A stretch of 10,469 bases of DNA, taken from positions 1 through 10,469 of the forward strand of contig JAATVP010000243.1 in the NCBI GenBank assembly GCA_014523625.1. The letters run 5' to 3'. Position numbers and translations under genes: made by a program. This DNA comes from Nitrososphaerales archaeon TH5896 (lineage in GTDB: Archaea > Thermoproteota > Nitrososphaeria > Nitrososphaerales > Nitrososphaeraceae). Under the pieces are notes generated by a model. The model saw nothing but the letters and a program-made list of their open reading frames with translations, did not search any database and was not told the origin of the DNA. Position 1 is the first letter of the stretch. Every line of letters starts with the position of its first letter. Shown here one piece after another: positions 1-5,648 of the stretch.

Positions 1-642
1 ACTCCAATACAACCATAGATTATCCAGAACTCCCGAAACTAATGCTGGGGCAAGTGAACGTGCAGGATTCATTGATGCTCCAGATATGAATGCTAGAAAG
101 AAAATGTCAAGTCCAACTATTCCTCCGATGACAAGTCCGCCGTATCCTCTCAATCCTTTGGTATAGACAACCACCACTATTACAGCCATCAATAATGCAG
201 AAGCTAGTATTTCAACTCCAAATATCGAAGGTAAAGGGAATGCATAATTAGGTGAGTTTGCACCTAAGTTAACTTCTCTTCCAATTATATACATTACAAA
301 TAGGCTGCCTAGCAATGCACCCAGTATTTCTGCTGTGAAATAGTATACTAGCTGTAGTTTTGTAATGTGTTTAGTAATCAGAAACCCTAGTGTCACTGCA
401 GGATTAAAGTGAGCCATAGAAATCTTACTAAATAAGTACACTCCTGCTGCTACTCCTATGAATGGAAGAAAAGCTATAAAGGATATACCAAATATTCCAT
501 TGAATTTAGCGTCTATCACTACTGCACCGGTAGCCAATACAACTACGATGAATGTACCGATTACTTCTACAATGAACCTTTTTTGATTTAATGTAAGTTT
601 ATCTACTGTTTTCTTCTTCAGTGACAGAAATGTCTCTTGCAA
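1..642 (-). CDS. Aquaporin / MIP-family channel (partial, 3' end outside window)
   Basis: Six-helix membrane channel for water or small neutral solutes; in an ars cluster the likely solute is arsenite As(OH)3 or a methylated arsenical (inference). The reading frame is open from 642 to base 1 (214 codons) and continues beyond the window. Both family half-helix motifs are present: FNPAVTLG (NPA at residues 80-82) and MNPARSLAPA (NPA at 192-194). Hydrophobic segments lie near residues 24-46, 52-72, 96-120, 140-160 and 168-188. Serine after NPAR and a Tyr-Trp pair at the end are water-channel-like, but the usual TM5 filter histidine position appears to be Val, which is not typical of a strict water channel. 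The start is uncertain: TTG at 642 overlaps arsC by 44 nt, and an in-frame ATG at 669 would add nine residues. The overlap with arsC implies co-transcription and translational coupling. The family call is firm; the substrate is not. Confidence 0.88.
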   Translation of the reverse strand, partial: MQETFLSLKKKTVDKLTLNQKRFIVEVIGTFIVVVLATGAVVIDAKFNGIFGISFIAFLPFIGVAAGVYLFSKISMAHFNPAVTLGFLITKHITKLQLVYYFTAEILGALLGSLFVMYIIGREVNLGANSPNYAFPLPSIFGVEILASALLMAVIVVVVYTKGLRGYGGLVIGGIVGLDIFFLAFISGASMNPARSLAPALVSGVLDNLWLYWS

Positions 643-1057
643 GTTCCTTGATTCTTCTCTCAATCTCATCTCTGATTTCTCTAACTTTTTCAATTGGTTT
701 GTCTTTTGGATCTTCGATACCCCAATCGATTAATTTAGGAATAAACAATGTAGGACAGAAATTCTTGTCCATACAACCCATATTGATAATTTTATCTGAA
801 TTTCTCATCATATCTTCCGTGAGGTCCTTAGATCTTTGTTTAGATATGTCTATTCCAATTTCTTTCATTACTTGTATTGCAAGCGGATTTATTTGCGAGA
901 TTGGTTTTGTACCTGCACTAGATGGTACAAATTCCTCTGGAGCATATTTCTTGAAGAATCCTTCTGCCATCTGACTTCTGCCTGCATTCTGCACACAGAC
1001 AAAGAGTATAGTTTTCTTTGTCTTAACTTTTGATTTACTACCAAAAGAAAATTTCAT
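599..1057 (-). CDS. arsC: Arsenate reductase, thioredoxin-coupled (LMW-phosphatase fold)
   Basis: Cytoplasmic enzyme reducing arsenate to arsenite, using a cysteine relay recycled by thioredoxin. The low-molecular-weight tyrosine phosphatase P-loop C-X5-R-S is at residues 21-28 (CVQNAGRS, nucleophile Cys21, Arg27). A second and third cysteine, Cys95 and Cys101, sit in GCMDKNFCP where thioredoxin-linked ArsC enzymes carry their redox pair. Asp116-Pro117 matches the general-acid DP motif. The body is the usual family length; a basic 15-residue leader precedes the first strand. The ATG at 1057 has an AGAGGT Shine-Dalgarno-like site at 1068-1073 (10 nt away), which fits an internal operon gene. 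It begins 42 nt after arsM and its 3' end overlaps the aquaporin gene. The three cysteines favour arsenate reductase over a protein tyrosine phosphatase, and the arsM neighbour supports this. Confidence 0.93.
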   Translation of the reverse strand: MKFSFGSKSKVKTKKTILFVCVQNAGRSQMAEGFFKKYAPEEFVPSSAGTKPISQINPLAIQVMKEIGIDISKQRSKDLTEDMMRNSDKIINMGCMDKNFCPTLFIPKLIDWGIEDPKDKPIEKVREIRDEIERRIKELARDISVTEEENSR

Positions 1058-1099
1058 TTTATTTGCAACCTCTAATTTTCAGTAAAACCTTTGTCACAG

Positions 1100-1918
1100 T
1101 TATTCCTTTACTGCCTTAATGACAAGGCTAGTAATCTTCCTGTTATCAACTTGATCTCCTTCTGTATAGCGCCTTTCCTCTAGTACCTCCACTAGACCAA
1201 ATCCGCCCTTTTTGATACTGGCAATATAATTTTCTTTAGTAAGAGCTCCGTCAATGCAACTGCACCACTTATCTGGGTCTATCGATGACGGGTCATCTGC
1301 GATTTGCTTATCCGTCACCAGATCTGAGATGACCATTCTACCAATTCCGTTAGGCTTGAGAACTCTGTAAATTTCTCTGAATGTCTTTACTTTGTCTGTT
1401 GTTAAATTGATCACACAGTTACTAATTACAATATCTACACTATTATCGTCAACAGGAATTCTTTCTTCAATGTCTCCCTTTCTGAATTCAACATTCTTGT
1501 ATCCATTATCAGCAGCATTCTTTTTTGCTTTTTCCAACATTTCATCAGTCATGTCAATGCCTATTACTCTTCCAGAACTCTTCACTATGTTAGCCGCAAG
1601 AAATACGTCAATTCCTGCACCCGAACCTAGGTCAACGACTGTATCCCCTTCCTTTATGAAAGCAAACTTTGTCGGCGTACCACATCCTGCTCCAAGGATG
1701 GATGCTTCTGGGATGGAACTCAGCTCTTCTGAGCCATATCCGACTAGTTCAGACACTTGCGCAGCAGATTGTGAAGGTTGCAGAACTGTATTACTTCCTG
1801 AGCAACATCCTCCACTATCAAAACTTACTGAAAGACCACAACATGAGTCACCTGTCAGGGCTACCTTTCCATATCTTTCCTTTACCTTTTTCTTTAAATT
1901 TAAAGAATTAGTCGTCAT
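1100..1918 (-). CDS. arsM: Arsenite S-adenosylmethionine methyltransferase
   Basis: Cytoplasmic class I SAM-dependent methyltransferase that converts As(III) to mono-, di- and possibly trimethylated arsenicals, the last volatile. The SAM-binding motif VVDLGSGAGID is at residues 94-104, followed by the acidic end of strand 2 (GIDMTDEML, from 120). The cysteines expected to bind arsenic are present: Cys79 in GAGCGTP, Cys168 in SNCVINL and Cys219 in WCSC, with an additional Cys221. The N-terminal region also has Cys26-Cys27 and Cys38-Cys39. The length (272 aa) fits the ArsM family. The ATG at 1918 lies about 27 nt from a TATA-like box, so the mRNA is probably leaderless and this is the first gene of an arsM-arsC-aquaporin operon. 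An 18-bp palindrome covers codons 4-10. A general class I methyltransferase is the alternative, but the cysteine set and the arsC neighbour make ArsM strong. Confidence 0.93.
   Translation of the reverse strand: MTTNSLNLKKKVKERYGKVALTGDSCCGLSVSFDSGGCCSGSNTVLQPSQSAAQVSELVGYGSEELSSIPEASILGAGCGTPTKFAFIKEGDTVVDLGSGAGIDVFLAANIVKSSGRVIGIDMTDEMLEKAKKNAADNGYKNVEFRKGDIEERIPVDDNSVDIVISNCVINLTTDKVKTFREIYRVLKPNGIGRMVISDLVTDKQIADDPSSIDPDKWCSCIDGALTKENYIASIKKGGFGLVEVLEERRYTEGDQVDNRKITSLVIKAVKE
1890..1907. promoter_or_regulatory. Perfect 18-bp palindrome in the 5' end of arsM (candidate operator)
   Basis: TTCTTTAAATTTAAAGAA reads identically on both strands with no mismatch and no spacer. It lies 12-29 nt inside the arsM coding region, just downstream of the presumed leaderless transcription start, where a bound dimeric repressor could block RNA polymerase. 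It encodes part of S-L-N-L-K-K, so chance from AT-rich lysine/leucine codons is possible. The palindrome is seen directly; its role as an operator is inferred. Confidence 0.4.
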
Positions 1919-1940
1919 ATAGATGTGTTTACCAGAGAAA

Positions 1941-1949
1941 CTATTTAAG
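1941..1949 (-). promoter_or_regulatory. TATA-like box of the arsM operon
   Basis: On the minus strand the sequence is CTTAAATAG, centred about 27 nt before the arsM ATG. That is the normal archaeal TATA-to-start-site distance, so transcription should begin at or next to the start codon (leaderless mRNA). No Shine-Dalgarno site is present in the gap, in agreement. Confidence 0.55.
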
Positions 1950-1983
1950 TTGTCAAGAGAAGCTAGGTAAAGTAAGTGTAAAA

Positions 1984-2398
1984 ATGGAAACTAAAGCAAG
2001 GTCGTCTAAAAAATCAATTGTGCCACGAAAAATAGGAAACACCCTTCCTGTTCTTAACGATTCTTGTAGTTTTGAGGGATATGAAGGTGAAGTACTTATG
2101 AATGAAACCGAAAAACTGCGGGAATTAATCACTAAAAGAGGAACACTTGAAATCTTAATACCGCTATGTTGTACTACAGATCCAGTTCGTTATATAAAAT
2201 TCAGAAAATCCATGAAAGGATTCAGCAGTAGTAGCTATAAGACTCAAACAGTTAGAAAAGAATGGGATTCTTGAAAGGAAGGCGTATAATGAGATACCCC
2301 CAAGGGTTGAATATCGCCTTACCGGTAAAGGGCAAGAGCTTGTAGAATCAGTGATAGGACTTTTACAATGGATGCGAAAGTGGTCTCAAATCGATTAG
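1984..2398 (+). pseudogene. HxlR-type winged-helix regulator, frameshifted
   Basis: HxlR-family proteins are dimeric winged-helix DNA-binding regulators. The first frame (ATG 1984, another possible ATG at 2098) encodes LEILIPLCCTTDPVRYIKFR and then GFSS, the family's helix-turn-helix entry, but stops at 2274 after 96 codons. The rest of the domain continues in the +1 frame from about 2237: IRLKQLEKNGILER, then NEIPPRVEYRLTGKGQELVE and LLQWMRKWS, ending at TAG 2396-2398. PPRVEY is the hallmark of the HxlR wing. Family members have about four residues between FSS and the IRL-type helix, whereas only 7 nt remain here, consistent with about a 5-nt deletion near 2227-2236. It is divergent from arsM with 65 nt between, the position expected of its regulator. 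The break removes the recognition helix and wing, so the product is probably inactive unless this is a sequencing error or a programmed frameshift. Confidence 0.85.
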
Positions 2399-2409
2399 AC
2401 TGACTTCTA

Positions 2410-2416
2410 TTTTTTT
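2410..2416 (+). terminator. T-run after the HxlR gene
   Basis: Seven consecutive Ts lie 12 nt after the end of the restored HxlR frame, in the gap between convergent genes. Archaeal termination usually needs only a U-rich stretch, so this is a plausible terminator for the plus-strand gene. There is no strong hairpin. Confidence 0.35.
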
Positions 2417-2438
2417 CAGTTAGGACAGCTTGCCCTAT

Positions 2439-2921
2439 CTACTCTAATTCTGCTTTAATGCGTTTTATCAATTGTTCTGCAGAAATTGGCTTCTTAACGA
2501 AACAGCCTATACTCTTGAGTGGATGCACTTCTCTTGCTGCATTCATATTTATTTCTCCAGCAGTTATGAAACAAACCTTGACATTGAGGTCCCTCCTTAG
2601 TAAATTCTGGGCTAATTGAAAGCCGTCCATTAAAGGCATGTTAACGTCAATTAGTAATAGATCGTAAAAATCAGGCTTAAATTCTACTAAAGCAGTAACT
2701 GGATTATCAAAACCAAAAACCTGCATAGTTGGATCACTTTCTAGTCCAATACGTAAGGTAAGCACAATATCAGAGTTATCGTCAACAACCAGAATCCTTT
2801 TGTGCCGTTGGGGTTGGGAAGATGCGAGCGGTAAAGAAGATTCTGTGGGGTCTTGCTTTAACTTTCCAGTATGGATAGTCCCGTTCCTTGGCTCTGGATT
2901 ATCGTTGGAAGCCTTGTTCAT
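2439..2921 (-). CDS. Stand-alone response-regulator receiver domain protein
   Basis: Cytoplasmic two-component receiver that accepts phosphate from a histidine kinase; with no output domain it probably acts through protein contacts. After a 40-residue polar, Pro/Ser/Gln-rich leader, the CheY-like domain covers about residues 41-160: KRILVVDDN with acidic pair Asp47-Asp48, phospho-acceptor Asp92 in LLLIDVNMPLMDG, switch Thr120 in CFITAGE, and Lys144-Pro145 in FVKKPIS. All catalytic positions are intact. The ATG at 2921 is about 24 nt from a TATA-like box, indicating a leaderless transcript. No kinase is nearby, so the partner is unknown. A decayed copy of this gene lies at 3201-3467. Confidence 0.92.
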   Translation of the reverse strand: MNKASNDNPEPRNGTIHTGKLKQDPTESSLPLASSQPQRHKRILVVDDNSDIVLTLRIGLESDPTMQVFGFDNPVTALVEFKPDFYDLLLIDVNMPLMDGFQLAQNLLRRDLNVKVCFITAGEINMNAAREVHPLKSIGCFVKKPISAEQLIKRIKAELE

Positions 2922-2937
2922 ACTTTGGCACCGATCA

Positions 2938-2949
2938 TTTATATTTAAG
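2938..2949 (-). promoter_or_regulatory. TATA-like box of the response-regulator gene
   Basis: Minus-strand CTTAAATATAAA is centred about 23-25 nt before the ATG at 2921, which suits a leaderless start. A 13-mer further upstream (2964-2976) recurs upstream of the decayed copy, so the promoter region was part of the duplication. Confidence 0.5.
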
Positions 2950-2989
2950 TATAGGATTTACATGAATAAGAATTTTATGCTAATAATAT

Positions 2990-3043
2990 GATATATAATA
3001 ATTATTTGATATATGATAATTATTTGATAATATGATAATATAT
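2990..3043. repeat. AT-rich imperfect tandem repeat, three 18-bp units
   Basis: Units start at 2990, 3008 and 3026. Units 1 and 2 differ at one base (gatatataataattattt and gatatatgataattattt); unit 3 is more diverged (gataatatgataatatat). They are followed by gattttttt. The array sits upstream of the response-regulator promoter and contains no ORF. It could be slippage-generated filler or an easily melted or bendable upstream element; no function can be shown. Confidence 0.75.
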
Positions 3044-3052
3044 GATTTTTTT

Positions 3053-3200
3053 GACTGCTAATATCAAAGAAGATTTTTGCTTGAATTAGAACCCCGACCG
3101 TCTACGTCTCCGTATAACCGGAACAAATCACAATTTATTGGATGCTATTAGTCTAGCTCTATAAAGGTATGAAAGGAAAGTATCAGGAACCTCCGTTTAC
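3053..3200. other. Intergenic stretch, nothing recognised
   Basis: This stretch between the tandem repeat and the decayed receiver gene has no credible ORF on either strand. A minus-strand piece near 3080-3110 faintly recalls a tRNA T-arm (GGGGTTCTAATTC), but the loop has the wrong base after TTC and there is no matching stem. Confidence 0.5.
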
Positions 3201-3467
3201 TCACTTCATTCTAACTTCTTTTATGACTACATCTAAATATCTTTTCAACTCATTCTCGTCCAATTCAAATTCAGTCACTTTGTTAGTATGTACCAAATCT
3301 TGACTCTCAATAATGTTTGTTACAGTGTTCTCTGTCTAGGTTGTCATCGATTATTACAATCGTCTTCTGTTGTTGGAGTTGACAAGATAATGGTGATGAG
3401 GCCGATTTCCAGGATGAATGGTACCGTCCTTGGCTTCTAATTCATCGCCAGGATGTTCTTTATTTCT
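3201..3467 (-). pseudogene. Decayed copy of the neighbouring response-regulator gene
   Basis: Three minus-strand frames together resemble the intact receiver gene at 2439-2921. From about 3467 the first reads NKEHPGDELEAKDGTIHPG, matching the intact leader NKA...PRNGTIHTG, but with AGA where ATG should be. A second frame then gives SSPLSCQLQQQKTIVIIDDN, matching SSLPLASSQPQRHKRILVVDDN including the acidic pair. A third frame, past an in-frame TAG, gives ENTVTNIIESQDLVH and ends ELDENELKRYLDVVIKEV at TGA 3201-3203. DNA also matches: 3409-3440 resembles 2866-2897, and the 13-mer gaataagaatttt occurs at 2964-2976 and 3488-3500. The phospho-acceptor strand and most of the domain core are missing. 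This is a duplicated, broken gene. The last 20 codons also resemble the C-terminus of the membrane protein encoded at 3659-4414, so the 3' part might have another origin. Confidence 0.72.
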
Positions 3468-3588
3468 TATATATTATACTAGTCCAGGAATAAGAATTTT
3501 CTGATATTTTTCAATAGATAATATTATTTTTCGATCTCTAAAAATTTGCAATATAATTTCCTTTAATCTTACTAAAATATTAGTGCAA

Positions 3589-3603
3589 ATGCGCGTAGCG
3601 CAT
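3589..3603. repeat. GC-rich palindrome downstream of the membrane-protein gene
   Basis: ATGCGC-GTA-GCGCAT is a perfect 6-bp inverted repeat with a 3-nt loop, standing out from the AT-rich surroundings 56 nt past the stop of the gene at 3659. It shares GCGCGTAG with the hairpin on the other side of that gene (4433-4440). It could stabilise the 3' end of the mRNA; there is no T-run on the minus strand right after it. Confidence 0.4.
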
Positions 3604-3658
3604 ACCACGCTTCCGTAGCTGCCTTAGGCCTTGCTTTGTGCTGCATGAAAAGAAGACC

Positions 3659-4414
3659 CTAGTGATTGCGGTTATTCTTCATGGCCTTAACTTCTATTAG
3701 TACCTCATCAAGGTAACGTTTAATATCATCATCATCAACAGATGTGCTTATTCCTGTTTCGTCTTCCATTAAGGCTTTTGTTTTTTTGGAAAACCTTAAC
3801 ACCCTCCTCTGTATTTCCTGCTCCATCTCAGCGCTTCCTATAGCGTCCAGAAATTGTTGCGATTCTTTCAAAGCGGCATTTCGAATAGTTTGACGCAATC
3901 TAGAATCTTCAGACGCCGATAAAGCAGAAGAATATATGCCTAAATACAATAGGTAGGAAGCTAGTCCCATAAAACAGACAGTGACAAGACCGAATGGAGG
4001 ATAAGGTGCCAGGATCAATGAAGCAGGTTGATTTGAAGCAAATAGCAAGGTCATCCCATACGCTGAGATAATTAAGTACCCTTTAACCCTACTATCTTTG
4101 AGGTTTCTAGCTACTATCCAAAATGCAACGCCAAATAAAACTCCACCAAGAGGCTTACTTATACTAAAAAGTAATGTGTATATTACACCAAATAGGACCG
4201 GATCAGATAGACGGAAATCTGCAAAGGTAAACAGAAACAGAGATTGAAATTGGCTTAGAAAATAAGCTAAAGGTATAGTTACAAGAACCCAATATTTGAT
4301 CTTGCCTAACTTTCTTGAATAGTGTTTCAAAAGAATTACTGTGGCGATCCATGTAAGCACAAAAAATAAAGTAGCTGTCAGAGCGTACGCAGAGCTTAGT
4401 ATCACATTAGGCAC
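3659..4414 (-). CDS. Multi-pass membrane protein with charged cytoplasmic tail, unknown function
   Basis: 251 aa. Hydrophobic segments are near residues 8-29, 41-63, 72-88, 89-103, 112-127 and 138-165, so about six transmembrane helices. A soluble tail follows (166-251) with helical, charged sequence (AEMEQEIQRRVLRFSKK, then DDDDIKRYLDEVLIEVK). Conserved-looking stretches are SNQPASLILAPYPPFGL (127-143) and FMGLASYLLYLGIYSSALS (148-166). I recall this type as a recurring uncharacterised membrane family in Nitrososphaeria, but I cannot name a function. The start is GTG at 4414; no ATG is available upstream before an in-frame TAA, and a GTG three codons further in is an alternative. It lies 105 nt after the secreted-protein gene on the same strand, so the two may be co-transcribed, although repeats and a hairpin occupy the gap. 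Confidence 0.8.
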   Translation of the reverse strand: MPNVILSSAYALTATLFFVLTWIATVILLKHYSRKLGKIKYWVLVTIPLAYFLSQFQSLFLFTFADFRLSDPVLFGVIYTLLFSISKPLGGVLFGVAFWIVARNLKDSRVKGYLIISAYGMTLLFASNQPASLILAPYPPFGLVTVCFMGLASYLLYLGIYSSALSASEDSRLRQTIRNAALKESQQFLDAIGSAEMEQEIQRRVLRFSKKTKALMEDETGISTSVDDDDIKRYLDEVLIEVKAMKNNRNH

Positions 4415-4455
4415 TATTACGCGCTTTTTTTCGCGCGTAGTATCATATTACGCAC
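4398..4455. repeat. 17-nt direct repeat pair flanking a GC-rich hairpin
   Basis: agtatcacattaggcac (4398-4414) and agtatcatattacgcac (4439-4455) match at 15 of 17 positions. Between them, TACGCGC (4418-4424) and GCGCGTA (4433-4439) form a perfect 7-bp stem around a loop of seven Ts and a C; read on the plus strand, the T-run is in the loop. The first repeat copy includes the GTG start of the membrane-protein gene, so the array lies in its 5' leader. It may be a regulator site pair or an mRNA structure controlling translation; this is inference. Confidence 0.5.
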
Positions 4456-4519
4456 TTTTTCACGAATGATATCACTAGCGATGCTTGTACTAGGAAGGGC
4501 GTATACGAGAATGATCCTA

Positions 4520-5578
4520 TTAAGGTTGGGTCTGAGTCGCATTATCACCAGGATAAACAGGTTGATATGCATTTATCCGCTGCAGAGAAATAGCATGATT
4601 ATCATCCAATGCCCCAACGCCCAGACTAAGATTTCTTATAGTGATGTCAAGGCTTTGCCTTTCCGTCGCATTTAACGAATATTCTCTAGATATAACGTCT
4701 CTGACTTGTGTATCAGGATTCACCGTCTGATTTGTCTTTATTGGTACAGTGATACTGAGTGGTTTGGAAATAATTTCTGCAGGCAATTTTCCATCGATAT
4801 CCTGTCTATCTATGGTGTACTCGACGAGTTGCAATACAATCTCTCTGCTGGGTACCTCGAGAGCATTTACGGTGTAGACAGCATCGACACTCAATACGTT
4901 AGTACTTGGCTCACGTGTGGCTTCGCCTGAAGGTTGAGATACGACCACTCCAGTTGAGGAGGAAGTTATTGCAGCTTGGATAGATGGGTCTAGATCAATG
5001 CTTATTGTGGAAACTCCTTCTATGAATCTATCAATCCCGTCTGTGGTATTAGAGTAAAGCTGAAAAGAAGGAACAAAATCCTTGCAGCTTAGACTAATTG
5101 AATCCCCGGGCGCTAAGTTTTGCAACCTGTAACTTGTATCAGCGGTAAAAGAGCTGGAATCAATGGAAGATTCACTAGCTTCTTTGCTCGGTTGAAGGGT
5201 CAAAGAGGGAACCGCATTCCAAAGAAATGAGACTGGATATGGCTGCCTGTTGAAGATATTTATGTCCGAATTATAACGTCCTGGCCTAAGAGGACCGTCC
5301 TGGCCAACAATTGTGCCACAGAAATACCTGGCGTTATATTCTAAACTTTCAGCTCCTGTGTTTAAATTAGCAGAAGTCGAAGATGTCAATGAATTTGTTT
5401 CGTTGGTCAAAGTTGCAAATGCGTAGTTATGCCTTTTTCCTTGATCGGCATAAAAATCACTGAAACTGAATGTGAAAATAACAAATGTATTCGGCAGCAA
5501 GATGATACTCACCAATAATAGCTTCGATGCTGATTCCAGTGTTATCGCTGCTCTTGCCTTTACAATCTTTCGACTCAA
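4520..5578 (-). CDS. Membrane-anchored extracellular protein, uncharacterised archaeal type
   Basis: 352 aa. A basic N-terminus (SRKIVKAR) is followed by one hydrophobic segment at about residues 19-38, a signal anchor or uncleaved signal peptide. The rest is a Ser/Thr/Asn-rich domain expected outside the cell. It has exactly two cysteines, Cys87 (ARYFCGTIV) and Cys165 (LSCKDF), probably a disulphide, and sequons at N59, N177, N283, N303, N316 and N346. The block YFCGTIVGQDGPLRPGRY (85-102) followed by SFLWNAV (117-123) looks like a conserved core that I recall from uncharacterised Nitrososphaeria proteins; no enzymatic motif is visible. The TTG start at 5578 is chosen because GAGGT (5585-5589) sits 6 nt before it and the signal segment follows directly. 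It is probably an envelope protein encoded with the membrane protein downstream. Confidence 0.8.
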   Translation of the reverse strand: MSRKIVKARAAITLESASKLLLVSIILLPNTFVIFTFSFSDFYADQGKRHNYAFATLTNETNSLTSSTSANLNTGAESLEYNARYFCGTIVGQDGPLRPGRYNSDINIFNRQPYPVSFLWNAVPSLTLQPSKEASESSIDSSSFTADTSYRLQNLAPGDSISLSCKDFVPSFQLYSNTTDGIDRFIEGVSTISIDLDPSIQAAITSSSTGVVVSQPSGEATREPSTNVLSVDAVYTVNALEVPSREIVLQLVEYTIDRQDIDGKLPAEIISKPLSITVPIKTNQTVNPDTQVRDVISREYSLNATERQSLDITIRNLSLGVGALDDNHAISLQRINAYQPVYPGDNATQTQP

Positions 5579-5584
5579 TTTATA

Positions 5585-5589
5585 ACCTC
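5585..5589 (-). promoter_or_regulatory. Shine-Dalgarno site fixing the TTG start at 5578
   Basis: Minus-strand GAGGT, complementary to the archaeal 16S rRNA 3' end (ACCUC), is separated by 6 nt from the TTG. It supports the non-ATG start and indicates a leadered mRNA, unlike the leaderless arsM and response-regulator genes. Confidence 0.55.
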
Positions 5590-5631
5590 ACAATTGTAGT
5601 ACAATAAGCAACTAAAAATCTTTCCAGCCAA

Positions 5632-5648
5632 TTGCTATTTTATAGCAA
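5632..5648. promoter_or_regulatory. TATA-like box inside a perfect inverted repeat
   Basis: TTGCTAT-TTT-ATAGCAA is a perfect 7-bp inverted repeat with a 3-nt centre. On the minus strand its core reads CTATAAAATAG, a good archaeal TATA-like box, about 62 nt before the TTG at 5578. Initiation near 5613 would leave a leader of about 35 nt containing the Shine-Dalgarno site. A regulator bound to the palindrome would compete with TATA-binding protein. The inverted repeat is seen; the regulation is inferred. Confidence 0.45.

Noticed and set aside
621..974. Plus-strand 117-codon ORF across arsC
   Set aside because: It is the antisense reading of arsC, whose minus-strand product has all catalytic residues; the plus product is low-complexity Ile/Ser/Leu.
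1392..1922. Plus-strand 176-codon ORF across arsM
   Set aside because: Antisense shadow of arsM, which has clear SAM and cysteine motifs.
2990..3043. Possible CRISPR-like array
   Set aside because: Units abut directly with no spacers and are AT-only filler; no cas genes are present.
3080..3115. tRNA T-arm-like sequence on the minus strand, possible attachment site
   Set aside because: The loop base after TTC is wrong and the stem does not close; no acceptor or anticodon arms are nearby.
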